This document shows, in pieces, positions 1-9,625 of a DNA stretch of 46,354 nt. The translations under genes and the position numbers were made by a program. Origin of the DNA: Micromonospora parastrephiae (GTDB lineage: Bacteria; Actinomycetota; Actinomycetes; Mycobacteriales; Micromonosporaceae); assembly GCF_016802865.1 (NCBI RefSeq), contig NZ_JAEVHM010000027.1:1-46354 (forward strand), read 5' to 3'. The notes under the pieces were generated by a model. The model searched no databases and was not told the DNA's origin. It worked only from the letters and a program-made list of their open reading frames with translations. Every line of letters starts with the position of its first letter. Position 1 is the stretch's first letter.

Positions 1-316
1 TACCATTGGCCCGGGCGTGACTCACCAGACGATCACCACCGGTGTAGCTGAACCGCCCCTGCTGCGGCTCGGTGGCATCCCACTTCATCTCGTTCTCGGG
101 GACGACGCTGTTGAACTCGCTGTTGAGGATGCCGACGTACTGGCTGTCGGAGAGTTTGCCGGTCGCAACGGCGGCGCCGAAGTAGCGGCCCTTCTCGGCC
201 GCGGCTGCCTTCAGGGTCGTTCCGGCACTGGCCATGGGGGCCAACGCCACCGTCATACCCGCGGTCAGTGCGACGGCGAGGGTCGCCGTCGCTAGCAGAG
301 CTTTCTTGGGTTTCAT
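1..316 (-). CDS. Secreted GH10 endo-1,4-beta-xylanase, N-terminal fragment
   Basis: Only the first ~105 codons are present; the gene runs off the left edge. The start at 316 follows a good GAAGGA ribosome-binding site. The protein opens with a Sec signal peptide (MKPKKALLATATLAVALTAG, cleavage probably near the Ala-rich MASAG stretch). It continues with the typical GH10 opening: a segment like KGRYFGAAVATGKL, then FNSVVPENEMKWDATEP and QGRFSYTGGDRLV. GH10 enzymes cleave internal beta-1,4 bonds of xylan by a retaining mechanism; both catalytic glutamates lie outside the window. It probably acts outside the cell. LacI-type operator motifs lie upstream at 586-598 and 753-765. The family assignment is strong; exact specificity and any C-terminal binding module cannot be seen. 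Confidence 0.88.
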   Translation of the reverse strand, partial: MKPKKALLATATLAVALTAGMTVALAPMASAGTTLKAAAAEKGRYFGAAVATGKLSDSQYVGILNSEFNSVVPENEMKWDATEPQQGRFSYTGGDRLVSHARANG

Positions 317-585
317 GTCGTTCCTTCTCAGTGGTTGCATCGGTGGTGGTGATGATGTGCCACTTCACTCAGGACACGTTGTTCGCAACGGCCGGCGCTC
401 GGTCGGTCGAGGAATCCGGGACGGTCATCCTGGCCACCTCGCACCCGCGCCGGCAGCCCGGCAGGCTGTCGCCGGCAACTGCTGAGCCCTGAGGCGGCGT
501 CCGCATGCCCAGAGGGACGCCGTGATCCGAGGTGCCACCAGCGGGCTCGCCCGGTGAGCCACAGGTGTCGTCCTCTATATCGAGA

Positions 586-598
586 GTGAGCGATAACA
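586..598. promoter_or_regulatory. LacI-type operator motif, copy 1
   Basis: GTGAGCGATAACA; its reverse complement TGTTATCGCTCAC recurs exactly at 753-765. The central CG and outer TGTTA/ACA resemble LacI-family operators of actinobacterial sugar genes and the motif at 11491-11504. It probably regulates the leftward xylanase gene. The binding protein is unknown. Confidence 0.5.
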
Positions 599-752
599 TG
601 CTGTTCGTCAAGACGTAACGAACCGGCCACACCGATCCCCGGGTGCACATCGTTCGCCTCGGGGCGAGCCGAGCCCACCAGCCGTCGACATCAGGGCTGA
701 CCGGCCCACGAGCCGCACCGCCTCGACGCGGTCGCCGTACGGGCACTGGCCT

Positions 753-765
753 TGTTATCGCTCAC
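753..765. promoter_or_regulatory. LacI-type operator motif, copy 2
   Basis: TGTTATCGCTCAC, the exact reverse complement of 586-598, about 155 bases away. Two distant sites could let one tetrameric LacI-family repressor loop the DNA. This is inferred from sequence identity only. Confidence 0.45.
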
Positions 766-849
766 ACGGACAGGCGGGGGCGATCGTCGATTCGTGCAGC
801 TCACGAACGCCCCGCGGTCAGACCACGGCTCTCGAAACCTCAGGCGAAC

Positions 850-1596
850 CTAAGCTGTCCTGCGCAGGTAGGTCTCGGCCAACTGGCGAAGGCGTGTCCG
901 GTCGAAGCTGTGCCCGTGGCCGGGATGGACGACGGACACGTCGAGGTCGGCGAGGAACTCCATGCTTCGCCGGTAGGCAGCCACGTCGGAGTTCGGCAGG
1001 TTGTCGATCAAGGCACCGTCGTAGATGATGTCGCCGGAATACAGCGTCCCGGTGCGCTCCTCCAGCAGGGCGATGCTTCCCGGTGTGTGGCCGGGAAGGT
1101 GCAGCACAGTCAGTACCCGCCCGCCCAGGTCGATTCGGTCGCCGTCGTCGAGCAGGCGGTTCAGGGTCATGGGTTCGACGCGGTAGGTAGCCGGGTCGTA
1201 GTCGGGACCGGGGAGAACGTCGATCATCAGTTGCGGGACACGCTCTCCCGCTGCGTCGATCCCAAGTTTGTCGTAGAGCTCCGCGCCGTACAGGCTCGCC
1301 GGTACACCCGCCGCCAAGAGCTCCGCCTCGGCGGGGTGGGCGGCCCGGTCAGCGAACTCAGGCGCCCCACCGACATGGTCCAGGTGCGCGTGGGTGAGCA
1401 GGACCATCGGATCGCGCTCGAACAAGGCCGGAATCGCCTCCCGCAGGGCGACGACACCGAGCCCGGCGTCGACCACGAGGTCACGATCGTTGCCGCGCAA
1501 CCACCAGAAGTTCGCCGACACCAGTTCGTTGACGTGCGGTTCCGCGATCCGGATGACGTCATTACCCGCTTCGACCTGCGTGTACCAGTCGACCAT
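850..1596 (-). CDS. MBL-fold metallo-hydrolase
   Basis: A 248-residue metallo-beta-lactamase-fold hydrolase. The metal ligands are in the expected order: HAHLDH at residues 69-74, His in LPGHTPG near 170, Asp in YSGDIIYDG near 189, and His in VVHPGHGH near 224-227. These bind a dinuclear metal centre that activates water. The start MVDWYTQVEAG fits the family length. The open frame extends upstream into the regulator gene but that part has no plausible protein sequence. It lies about 97 bases downstream of the GlxA-type regulator on the same strand, so co-transcription is likely. The substrate (thioester, lactone or similar) is unknown. Confidence 0.85.
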   Translation of the reverse strand: MVDWYTQVEAGNDVIRIAEPHVNELVSANFWWLRGNDRDLVVDAGLGVVALREAIPALFERDPMVLLTHAHLDHVGGAPEFADRAAHPAEAELLAAGVPASLYGAELYDKLGIDAAGERVPQLMIDVLPGPDYDPATYRVEPMTLNRLLDDGDRIDLGGRVLTVLHLPGHTPGSIALLEERTGTLYSGDIIYDGALIDNLPNSDVAAYRRSMEFLADLDVSVVHPGHGHSFDRTRLRQLAETYLRRTA

Positions 1597-1693
1597 GTCC
1601 GCAAGTGTGCCAGCGCGGCAACGCCGTTTCGATCCCCTCGGACCCCGGCCCCCACCGCGGCGAGGCAGACGGAGCACCGGCGGAACTCGCCGG

Positions 1694-2701
1694 TCATGAC
1701 GTCGCTTGAGATCCGCCCGTGTTGGCGCGGCGGGTCGTGCTGAATCGGCGTTGGTAGGCGGCGGGGCTGGTCGACAGCTTCCTGGCGAAGACCCGTCGCA
1801 TGCTTTCGTAGCTGGGGAACCCGGCGAGGGTCGCCGCCTGCGTTGCGGTGTGCCCCTGGTCGAGCAGCGCCCGGGCCATGTCGAACCGAATGTTCTCCAC
1901 ATAGCGGGCCGGCGTCGTGGACAGTTCGTCGTGGAAGAGCCGGGTGAGGTGCCGGTTGCTCACGTTGAGATGTTTCGCGAGTTCACCGACCGAGTGGTCC
2001 GCCCGGGGGTTCGCCGTCACCAGGTCGGTGAATTTGCGGAGAGCCGGCGAGCGGGGTGGCGGTCCTTGCAGCGGCGCCGAGAACTGGGACTGTCCGCCTG
2101 CCCGCTGCATGTACACCACCAGGGCGCGGGCGACGTCGCGTGCCAGGTCGGGCCCGTGGTCCTCTTCGACGAGAGCGAGCGCCAGGTCGATACCGGCCGT
2201 CACCCCCGCCGAGGTGTACGTGGTGCCGTCGCGAACATAGATCGCGTCCGGCTCGACGCGGGACGTCGGATACTGGGCGGCAAGCTCGTGCGCGACCTGC
2301 CAGTGCGTGGTCGCGCGCTTGCCGTCGAGGACGCCAGCCGCGGCGAGGACGAACGCCCCGGTGCAGATCGACGCGACCCGGCCGGCCACAGCCGCCGGTA
2401 CCCGTGCGGCGTCCGCCAGGTCGGCGGGGACGCGGGCGCGCGGATAGAGACCCGACCCGGCCACCAGGAACGTGTCGACAGCCGGCCCCGACGAAGCCGC
2501 GCCGTCGATCGACAGGCGAACCCCGAGGTTCGACGTGACGTCCGCCCCGTTCGGGGAGAGCAGCATGATCCGGTAGTCGGCGCCGAACCGGTTCGCCTCC
2601 TTGAACACCTCTGCGGGACCGGCAACGTCCAGCAAGGTCACTCCGTCGTAAACCAGGATCGCGACGCTGTGCGGGCCAGCGTTCACAGGGGGCGTGGACA
2701 C
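1694..2701 (-). CDS. GlxA-family transcriptional regulator (DJ-1/PfpI + AraC HTH)
   Basis: A 335-residue two-domain regulator. Residues ~10-190 form a DJ-1/PfpI-like sensor domain (VAILVYDGVTLLDVAGPAEVF, then ASICTGAFVLAAAGVLDGK with the nucleophile-elbow-like Cys, and ATTHW). Residues ~230-325 form an AraC double helix-turn-helix (VGELAKHLNVSNRHLTRLFH and AATLAGFPSYESMRRVFARK). The start is a GTG at 2701 with no clear ribosome-binding site, so a leaderless transcript is possible. It is divergent from the HD-domain/reductase pair and upstream of the MBL hydrolase, so it probably controls one or both units. The ligand is unknown. Confidence 0.9.
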   Translation of the reverse strand: MSTPPVNAGPHSVAILVYDGVTLLDVAGPAEVFKEANRFGADYRIMLLSPNGADVTSNLGVRLSIDGAASSGPAVDTFLVAGSGLYPRARVPADLADAARVPAAVAGRVASICTGAFVLAAAGVLDGKRATTHWQVAHELAAQYPTSRVEPDAIYVRDGTTYTSAGVTAGIDLALALVEEDHGPDLARDVARALVVYMQRAGGQSQFSAPLQGPPPRSPALRKFTDLVTANPRADHSVGELAKHLNVSNRHLTRLFHDELSTTPARYVENIRFDMARALLDQGHTATQAATLAGFPSYESMRRVFARKLSTSPAAYQRRFSTTRRANTGGSQATS

Positions 2702-2954
2702 CGTTTATTGGTAGCACGCCATACCGGAGGTGAAGGGGATCGGGGGTCGGGGCGTTACTCACATGACGACTGTTGCAGGTAAACGAACTTCCCGTGATCA
2801 TCGGCTGATGCCGACGCCTGAGGGATGGTGACACGCGGCACCCTGTCCGGATCTGAGGGAAACGTGGCCTGACCAAGGCGGCACCGTACGAGGATCAGTA
2901 GGCAGCATGGGCGTGGAACACCGATCCGCACACCTTTCCGGAAGGCCATAGATC

Positions 2955-3593
2955 ATGTCAGAGCTCATCGCGGGGTTGGAGATTCCTGAGACAGCGGCGG
3001 TCGCCGAAGCGACCAGACACATCCAGGAGACGGTTAACTCCCCCATTTACCACCACTCCCGGCGGGTCTTCCTCTTCGGCCTGATCCACGCCCGCAAGCT
3101 TGACGTGCGACCGGACCCGGAGCTGCTCTACCTGGCGGCCATGTTCCACGACAGCGGCCTCCTGACTCCCTTTTCCGACGTCGAGCAGCGCTTCGAAGTC
3201 GATGGCGCCGACCATGCGCGCAAGTTCCTCCTGGACCGGGATTTCTCCACGGCCGCCGCCGAGACTGTCTGGACGGCGATCGCGCTGCACACCACGCCGG
3301 GCATCCCCAACCGGATGGGCCCGGAAATCGCGACCGCGCACCTCGGCGTCCTGACCGACGTGATCGGCCTCGGCCTGGACGAACTCGACAGCGATCAGCT
3401 GGGCGAGATCCTGGCTGCCCATCCACGAGGGGATTTCAAGAACGATTTTCTGCGAGCCAGTGTCGAGGGGTTGAAGAACCGCCCGGAGACCACGAACGGC
3501 ACCGTGAACTCCGACATCCTCGAACATTTCATCCCCGGCTTCCAGCGCGTGACGACGGTCGAGCGCGTCGTCGGTTCGCCCTGGCCGAGCTGA
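2955..3593 (+). CDS. HD-domain hydrolase, cyanamide hydratase-like
   Basis: A 212-residue HD-superfamily protein. Expected metal ligands are visible: His33/34 (YHHSRRVF), the HD pair at 65-66 (AAMFHDSG), His112 (ALHTT) and an Asp near 135. The PIYHHSRRVFLFG segment and overall length resemble bacterial relatives of fungal cyanamide hydratase rather than nucleotide phosphohydrolases, but function cannot be set from sequence alone. The start follows GGAAGG. The stop overlaps the start of the next gene by one base, so translation is probably coupled to the reductase. Confidence 0.85.
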   Translation: MSELIAGLEIPETAAVAEATRHIQETVNSPIYHHSRRVFLFGLIHARKLDVRPDPELLYLAAMFHDSGLLTPFSDVEQRFEVDGADHARKFLLDRDFSTAAAETVWTAIALHTTPGIPNRMGPEIATAHLGVLTDVIGLGLDELDSDQLGEILAAHPRGDFKNDFLRASVEGLKNRPETTNGTVNSDILEHFIPGFQRVTTVERVVGSPWPS

Positions 3594-4513
3594 TGCGAGC
3601 GATCGTCGTGCGAGACCGCGACGCGGGTGTCAGCGGGCTCACCTTGACCGACATGCCCTACCCGCACGCTGCGGAGAACGACGTCATCGTGCGGGTGCAC
3701 GCCGCGGGCTTCACTCCCGGAGAGCTCGACTGGCCCGCTACGTGGTCCGACCGCGCCGGTCGAGACCGGACACCCAGCATTCCCGGCCACGAGGTGTCCG
3801 GGGTGGTGGCCGAGCTCGGCTACGGGACCACCGGCCTCAGCGTGGGCCAGCGGGTGTTCGGGCTGACCGACTGGGCTCGCAACGGATCGCTGGCCGAGTA
3901 CACCGCGGTGGAGGCCCGCAACCTCGCCCCCCTCGCGGCCGACATCGACCACACCGTGGCCGCCGCGCTGCCCATTTCCGGACTCACCGCCTGGCAGGGG
4001 CTCTTCGACCACGCCCATCTCAGGACCGGCCAGACCGTCCTCATTCACGGCGCGGCGGGCGGCGTCGGCTCGATCGCCGTTCAACTCGCAGGCGAGGTGG
4101 GCGCCCGGGTGATCGGTACCGGTCGAGCCGACGACCGTGCTGTCGCGCTCGACCTCGGCGCGCAGACCTTCCTCGATTTGGACGCCGACGATCTGCGGGA
4201 CGTCGGCGAGGTGGACGTGGTGTTCGACGTCATCGGCGGCGACATCCTGGAGCGGTCGACGGAACTGGTACGCCCGGGCGGTACCCTCGTCACCATCGCC
4301 ACTCCACCTACCGTGCAGCCCAAGGACGGGCGAGCCATCTTCTTCGTCGTCGAGCCTGACAGCGCCCGGCTGGCCGACCTCGCCCAGCGCGTCCGGAGCG
4401 GACGGCTCAACCCCATCGTCGGCGCCGAGCGACCGCTGTCCGAAACGGCGTCCGCGTTCGCCCGCCGCCGCCGCACACCCGGCAAGACGATCATCCGGGT
4501 CGTGGACGAATGA
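3593..4513 (+). CDS. NADP-dependent medium-chain (quinone-type) oxidoreductase
   Basis: A 306-residue member of the zinc-independent medium-chain dehydrogenase/reductase family. The N-terminal GroES-like domain carries PGHEVSGVV near residue 65. The Rossmann domain has HGAAGGVGSIAVQLA near 150-165, typical of quinone oxidoreductases and enoyl/ene reductases. No structural zinc Cys cluster is visible. The start codon overlaps the stop of the HD-domain gene, indicating an operon and a possible shared metabolic step. The substrate is unknown. Confidence 0.88.
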   Translation: MRAIVVRDRDAGVSGLTLTDMPYPHAAENDVIVRVHAAGFTPGELDWPATWSDRAGRDRTPSIPGHEVSGVVAELGYGTTGLSVGQRVFGLTDWARNGSLAEYTAVEARNLAPLAADIDHTVAAALPISGLTAWQGLFDHAHLRTGQTVLIHGAAGGVGSIAVQLAGEVGARVIGTGRADDRAVALDLGAQTFLDLDADDLRDVGEVDVVFDVIGGDILERSTELVRPGGTLVTIATPPTVQPKDGRAIFFVVEPDSARLADLAQRVRSGRLNPIVGAERPLSETASAFARRRRTPGKTIIRVVDE

Positions 4514-4619
4514 GGGACGCCCGCGCGGGCGGGGCTCGCACACGCCCACGTGGCCCGGGAAGTGCCCGTGCGCCGGGCTGTGGTCGTCACACCAGATTTT
4601 TCGAAATGAGGACAGTCGA

Positions 4620-5921
4620 GTGGCCAAGGTAATTGTGGGAGCGACCCCCTTTCAGGGACATGTGAGCCCGGTCCTCACGGTCGCGGCGGACCTGGTCCGG
4701 CGTGGGCACGAGGTGGTCGTGTACACCGGGTCGCGGTTCGAGGAACGCGCCTTGGCGATCGGCGCGCGCTTCCGGGCACTGCCGCCGGAAGCAGACCTCG
4801 ACGACCGGAGGTTGGACGCTCTCTTTCCGGTGCGGGCCACGCTGCCACCAGGACCGGCCCAGTTGTCGTTCGATTTCGAGAACTTCTTCCTCGGCCAGCT
4901 GCCCGCGCAGGTGCGGGGCTTACGGGCGCTGCTGGCGACGTTCCCCGCTGACGTGGTGATCGGCGAGCTGGGGTTCTGGTCGATACCGGTGCTCGGCCTC
5001 TCCGCGGCGCCGGAGGATCGTCCGACGCTCGTGACGCTGGGTTCTGTCCCTCTGCTGATCCAGAGTGAGGACACTCCCGCGTTCGGCCCCGGCATGTTGC
5101 CCGCGCCGGGCGAGGAGGCACGCGCCCGCAACCGAGCGATGAATGCCGGGGTACGCCAGGCCTTTGCCGAGCTGCAGAAATTCGGCGAGGCGACGCTCGA
5201 GTCCTTGGGCGTGACGATGTCCGGTTACCTCTTCGACGCGCCTTTCCGCCGTACGGACCACTACCTGCAGCTGACCGTGCCCAGCTTCGAGTACCCCCGC
5301 AGCGACCTCCCGGAGCACCTTCAGTTCATCGGTGCGCTGCCTCCAGCAACCAGTAGCGACTTCGTAGAGCCGGCATGGTGGCCCGAGCTGTCGTCCGGTC
5401 GGCCGGTGGTGGTCGTCACCCAGGGGACCGTCGCCAACACCGATCTGAACGAACTGGTCATCCCCACGGTGCGCGCCCTCGCCGATCTCGATGTCCTGGT
5501 GGTGGCCGCCACCGTACGCGAGGACGGGCCGGACCTGGTACGACAGGCCCTGCCCGACGTGCCGCACAACGTACGGCTGGCCGGCTTCGTGCCGTTCGAC
5601 CGGCTGCTGCCGCACGCCAGCGCACTGGTCACCAACGGCGGCTACGGAGGGGTGCAGACCGCCCTGTACTACGGGGTGCCGCTCGTGGTCGCCGGTGCCA
5701 GCGAGGACAAGCCGGAGGTGGCCGCCCGCGTCGAGTGGAGCGGCACCGGCGTCAACCTGCGCACCAGCAACCCGGAGGTGACCGACTTGCGCGCCGCGGT
5801 GCAGACGGTGCTGCACGATCCGAGCTACCGCGCACAGGCCGGGATCATGGCGAAGGAGATCGGCCAGCACGACCCGTTCGAAGCGATCGCGAAGATTGTC
5901 GATAGGTCCACCCGCCGCTGA
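4620..5921 (+). CDS. GT1-family glycosyltransferase (macrolide-type)
   Basis: A 433-residue GT-B glycosyltransferase. The GTG at 4620 is chosen because it follows AGGA and gives the family's usual opening (MAKVIVGATPFQGHVSPVLT); the frame is open upstream but that sequence is not protein-like. The C-terminal half has the nucleotide-sugar donor signature: NVRLAGFVPFDRLLPHASALVT, then NGGYGGVQTALYYGVPLV, in place of the usual HGGxGT. Such enzymes transfer a sugar from a UDP- or dTDP-sugar to small lipophilic acceptors, including macrolides. It could inactivate an antibiotic or decorate a metabolite; neither can be decided. It follows the reductase gene by about 106 bases. Confidence 0.85.
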   Translation: MAKVIVGATPFQGHVSPVLTVAADLVRRGHEVVVYTGSRFEERALAIGARFRALPPEADLDDRRLDALFPVRATLPPGPAQLSFDFENFFLGQLPAQVRGLRALLATFPADVVIGELGFWSIPVLGLSAAPEDRPTLVTLGSVPLLIQSEDTPAFGPGMLPAPGEEARARNRAMNAGVRQAFAELQKFGEATLESLGVTMSGYLFDAPFRRTDHYLQLTVPSFEYPRSDLPEHLQFIGALPPATSSDFVEPAWWPELSSGRPVVVVTQGTVANTDLNELVIPTVRALADLDVLVVAATVREDGPDLVRQALPDVPHNVRLAGFVPFDRLLPHASALVTNGGYGGVQTALYYGVPLVVAGASEDKPEVAARVEWSGTGVNLRTSNPEVTDLRAAVQTVLHDPSYRAQAGIMAKEIGQHDPFEAIAKIVDRSTRR

Positions 5922-5934
5922 TACGGTGACGGCT

Positions 5935-5968
5935 TCGTCGGCCTGCGTCCTCGGCGACAGGCCGACGA
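5935..5968 (+). terminator. Hairpin terminator after the glycosyltransferase
   Basis: Perfect 11-bp inverted repeat (TCGTCGGCCTG, 12-base loop, CAGGCCGACGA), 13 bases past the glycosyltransferase stop. No T-tract follows, as is common for actinobacterial terminators. Confidence 0.55.
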
Positions 5969-6004
5969 GATCACCACCAGCACGCGGGACCAGAGGAGTC
6001 CGTC

Positions 6005-6889
6005 GTGACGCGCTCGACGACGTTCCTGCTGGACCGCCTGCTCGAAGCCGGGATGCGCGAGGTCGTCACGGTGGAGCCGGCGACGGGCGGTGTCGCGGCG
6101 CTCGCCGGCATAGCCACCCGCCGGGACGCGCCGTCGGTGTTCGTCAAGGCCTTCGCCGACGCGCCGGGCGACGACGTCTTCCTCGCGGAGGCCGAAGGGC
6201 TGGCCGCTCTGCGCGAGCTCGGCGGCGTGGCGACACCCGAGGTGATCCTGGCGGACCGCGAACTGCTCGTGTTGTCCGTGCTGCGGCCCCGGCCACACAG
6301 CGAGGTCTTCTGGGAGCAGTTCGCGCACGCGCTCGCCCGCATGCACACGAGCACGACCCATCCTCGCTTTGGATGGCACCACGACAACTGGTTGGGCCGC
6401 CGCCGGCAGATCAACACCTGGGCGGACGACGGGTTCGCATTCTTCGCACAGCACCGGCTGCTTCGGTGGCTGGGGCAGCCCCGCGTCGAGGCGGCACTTG
6501 ACGCCGCAGACCGGGCCGCGTTGGAGCGGCTGTGTCACCGGCTACCCGACCTGCTGCCGCAGCGGCCGGCATGCCTGACACACGGCGACCTGTGGGCACA
6601 GAACATCCTGGCCACCCCGGACGGACAGCCCGCGCTGATCGACCCGGCCGTGTCCTACATGTGGGCCGAGGTCGACCTCGCCCATGTGTGGTCCACCTCG
6701 CCCCCGCCCGAGGCGCGACGGTTCTTCGAGGTCTACGCGGAGCTGACCTCGCTTGATGACGGCTGGCGGGCTCGCATGCCGATTGTTCAGCTGCGGCAAC
6801 ACCTCGCCGTGCTGGCCCAGTTCGACGACGACTGGGGTGCGGGCGACCAGATTCGTGCCACCCTTGCCCCGTTCCGGACGCGGATCTGA
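6005..6889 (+). CDS. Fructosamine kinase-like protein kinase-fold enzyme
   Basis: A 294-residue protein kinase-like-fold phosphotransferase. The catalytic loop reads LTHGDLWAQNIL and the metal-binding part ALIDPAVSYMWAEVDLAHV. DLWxxN followed by DPAVxYxxxEVDLA is the hallmark of the fructosamine-3-kinase/ketosamine-kinase family. The mid-region NWLGRRRQINTWADDGFAFF also matches. Family members phosphorylate sugar adducts on protein amines, leading to deglycation. The GTG at 6005 follows GAGGAG. It is convergent with the TetR gene, with only 8 bases between the two. Confidence 0.87.
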   Translation: MTRSTTFLLDRLLEAGMREVVTVEPATGGVAALAGIATRRDAPSVFVKAFADAPGDDVFLAEAEGLAALRELGGVATPEVILADRELLVLSVLRPRPHSEVFWEQFAHALARMHTSTTHPRFGWHHDNWLGRRRQINTWADDGFAFFAQHRLLRWLGQPRVEAALDAADRAALERLCHRLPDLLPQRPACLTHGDLWAQNILATPDGQPALIDPAVSYMWAEVDLAHVWSTSPPPEARRFFEVYAELTSLDDGWRARMPIVQLRQHLAVLAQFDDDWGAGDQIRATLAPFRTRI

Positions 6890-6897
6890 CCACAGGG

Positions 6898-7629
6898 TCA
6901 TTCCGGCGTCCCGGTCCGTGCTGCTGCCAGGAGGATGCCGTTGAGGCCCTCCTCGAACAGCAGGTCGTCGTTCCATCGGGTGTCATCGAGATGGCCAGAG
7001 GCGTTGAGGGTCGGATAGGCGTTGGCGCTCGCGGCGATATGGTCGCGGGCTGCGGCCCTGGCGTGAGGATCGGCGCTCCGGTGCCACGTGGCTTCGGTGA
7101 GCGAGGCGCCGATGACGTAATTGGCCAGCATCCGCGTGGCGACCGCGAGCTGACGTCCATGACATCCACCTCGCACCAGCGCCGATTGCAGGAACTCGGT
7201 ACGGGCGAGAACGTTGGGCCCGAGCATCGGGCGTCCGACCAGACTCGGTGCCCAGGGATGGCGCAACATGGCGCCGCGCCAGGCTCGGGCAAGAACGCGG
7301 GTGTCCTCCAACCAGCTGTCGCTCACGTTCGGGATCGGCACGTCACCGAAGATTCGGTCAACGGCCAGGTCCAGCACGTCATCCTTCGTCTTCACGTGCC
7401 AGTACAGAGCGGTCGCTGTCACGTCGAGCTGCTGGGCGAGGCAGCGCATCGTCAGGCCCTCGACGCCGAGCTCGTCCAGCAGAGCCACCGCCGCGTCCAC
7501 AATGCGCTCAAGGGTCAACGGTGGCTTCCGCCGTGTCCGCGACGGTTCCGCACGTAGCCATACCGGCGGCGGGGTGCGGCTGTCCCGTCTCCCGGCCGAC
7601 GTTGGCACACCAGGCTCTGCGGTGGTCAT
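6898..7629 (-). CDS. TetR/AcrR-family regulator with TetR-type C-terminal domain
   Basis: A 243-residue regulator. The helix-turn-helix spans ~40-90 (LTLERIVDAAVALLDELGVE, then LAQQLDVTATALYWHVKTKD). The C-terminal ligand domain contains the WRGAMLRHPWAPSLV region typical of the TetR_C type, common near drug-resistance genes. It is divergent from the small gene at 7723 and rox. A perfect short inverted repeat at 7642-7652, just upstream of its start, is a likely operator for autoregulation and control of the divergent genes. The ligand is unknown. Confidence 0.9.
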   Translation of the reverse strand: MTTAEPGVPTSAGRRDSRTPPPVWLRAEPSRTRRKPPLTLERIVDAAVALLDELGVEGLTMRCLAQQLDVTATALYWHVKTKDDVLDLAVDRIFGDVPIPNVSDSWLEDTRVLARAWRGAMLRHPWAPSLVGRPMLGPNVLARTEFLQSALVRGGCHGRQLAVATRMLANYVIGASLTEATWHRSADPHARAAARDHIAASANAYPTLNASGHLDDTRWNDDLLFEEGLNGILLAAARTGTPE

Positions 7630-7641
7630 GGAGCCACTCTA

Positions 7642-7652
7642 GTCCACTGGAC
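7642..7652. promoter_or_regulatory. Putative TetR operator
   Basis: GTCCACTGGAC: a perfect 5-bp inverted repeat around one central base, 13 bases upstream of the TetR start and about 70 upstream of the 76-residue gene. Position and symmetry suit a TetR-family operator. Confidence 0.5.
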
Positions 7653-7722
7653 AGGCGACTTAACGTGGGTAAGCTGATTGAACACCTAGAGTCGTACTTG
7701 ACGGTCGGCAAGGAGATCCCCC

Positions 7723-7953
7723 ATGCCTCTGCTGCGAGTTCACCTCGACAGCGACCGGATCACCGCTCGTCGCGTTCTGCAACTGCATCAGGAGGGCAGA
7801 GCCCATCACGAATCGCGGGAAGCGGCCCGGGAGCAGGTGTGGCGCCAGGGTCACACCCCGGCCGGCGACCCGATCTTCGTCGGCATCACGAACGGCCGTC
7901 GGAACGTACAGCTGCTCTACGACGTCGAGGTCTACTCCGACACGATCCGTTGA
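7723..7953 (+). CDS. Small unknown protein between tetR and rox
   Basis: A 76-residue protein with a strong AAGGAGA ribosome-binding site 7 bases before its ATG. I do not recognise a family. It has no signal peptide or membrane segment. The middle is highly charged and probably helical (QEGRAHHESREAAREQVWRQ); the C-terminal half looks like beta strands (DPIFVGITNGRRNVQLLYDVEVY). It lies between the TetR operator and rox on the rox strand. A hairpin follows at 8026-8048, so it may be transcribed alone or read through into rox. Confidence 0.65.
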   Translation: MPLLRVHLDSDRITARRVLQLHQEGRAHHESREAAREQVWRQGHTPAGDPIFVGITNGRRNVQLLYDVEVYSDTIR

Positions 7954-9612
<1,659 letters not shown>

Positions 9613-9625
9613 GGGAACGCTTCTG

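Larger units (their letters stand above)
317..849. other. Intergenic region upstream of the xylanase gene
   Basis: I see no convincing gene in these 533 bases. The open frames here lack domain signatures and look like GC-driven shadows. The region should contain the leftward xylanase promoter and a long leader. Its notable content is a 13-base motif present once in each orientation (586-598 and 753-765), described separately. Confidence 0.6.

Noticed and set aside
369..746. A 125-codon minus-strand frame upstream of the xylanase
   Set aside because: No domain, composition typical of non-coding GC-rich DNA, and it covers the operator motifs.
1597..1902. N-terminal extension of the MBL-fold hydrolase frame
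   Set aside because: It overlaps the GlxA-type gene and is not protein-like; the fold starts properly at 1596.
4518..4531. GC-only palindrome after the reductase gene as a terminator
   Set aside because: CGCCCGCGCGGGCG is symmetric but cannot form a hairpin with a usable loop; it may be chance.
4137..4619. N-terminal extension of the glycosyltransferase frame
   Set aside because: It overlaps the reductase gene, is Ser/Arg/Pro low complexity, and the GTG at 4620 has a ribosome-binding site and gives the family N-terminus.
4620..5921. Glycosyltransferase as a rifamycin glycosyltransferase
   Set aside because: Tempting because rox is near, but no RAE lies upstream of it and GT1 sequence does not give the acceptor.
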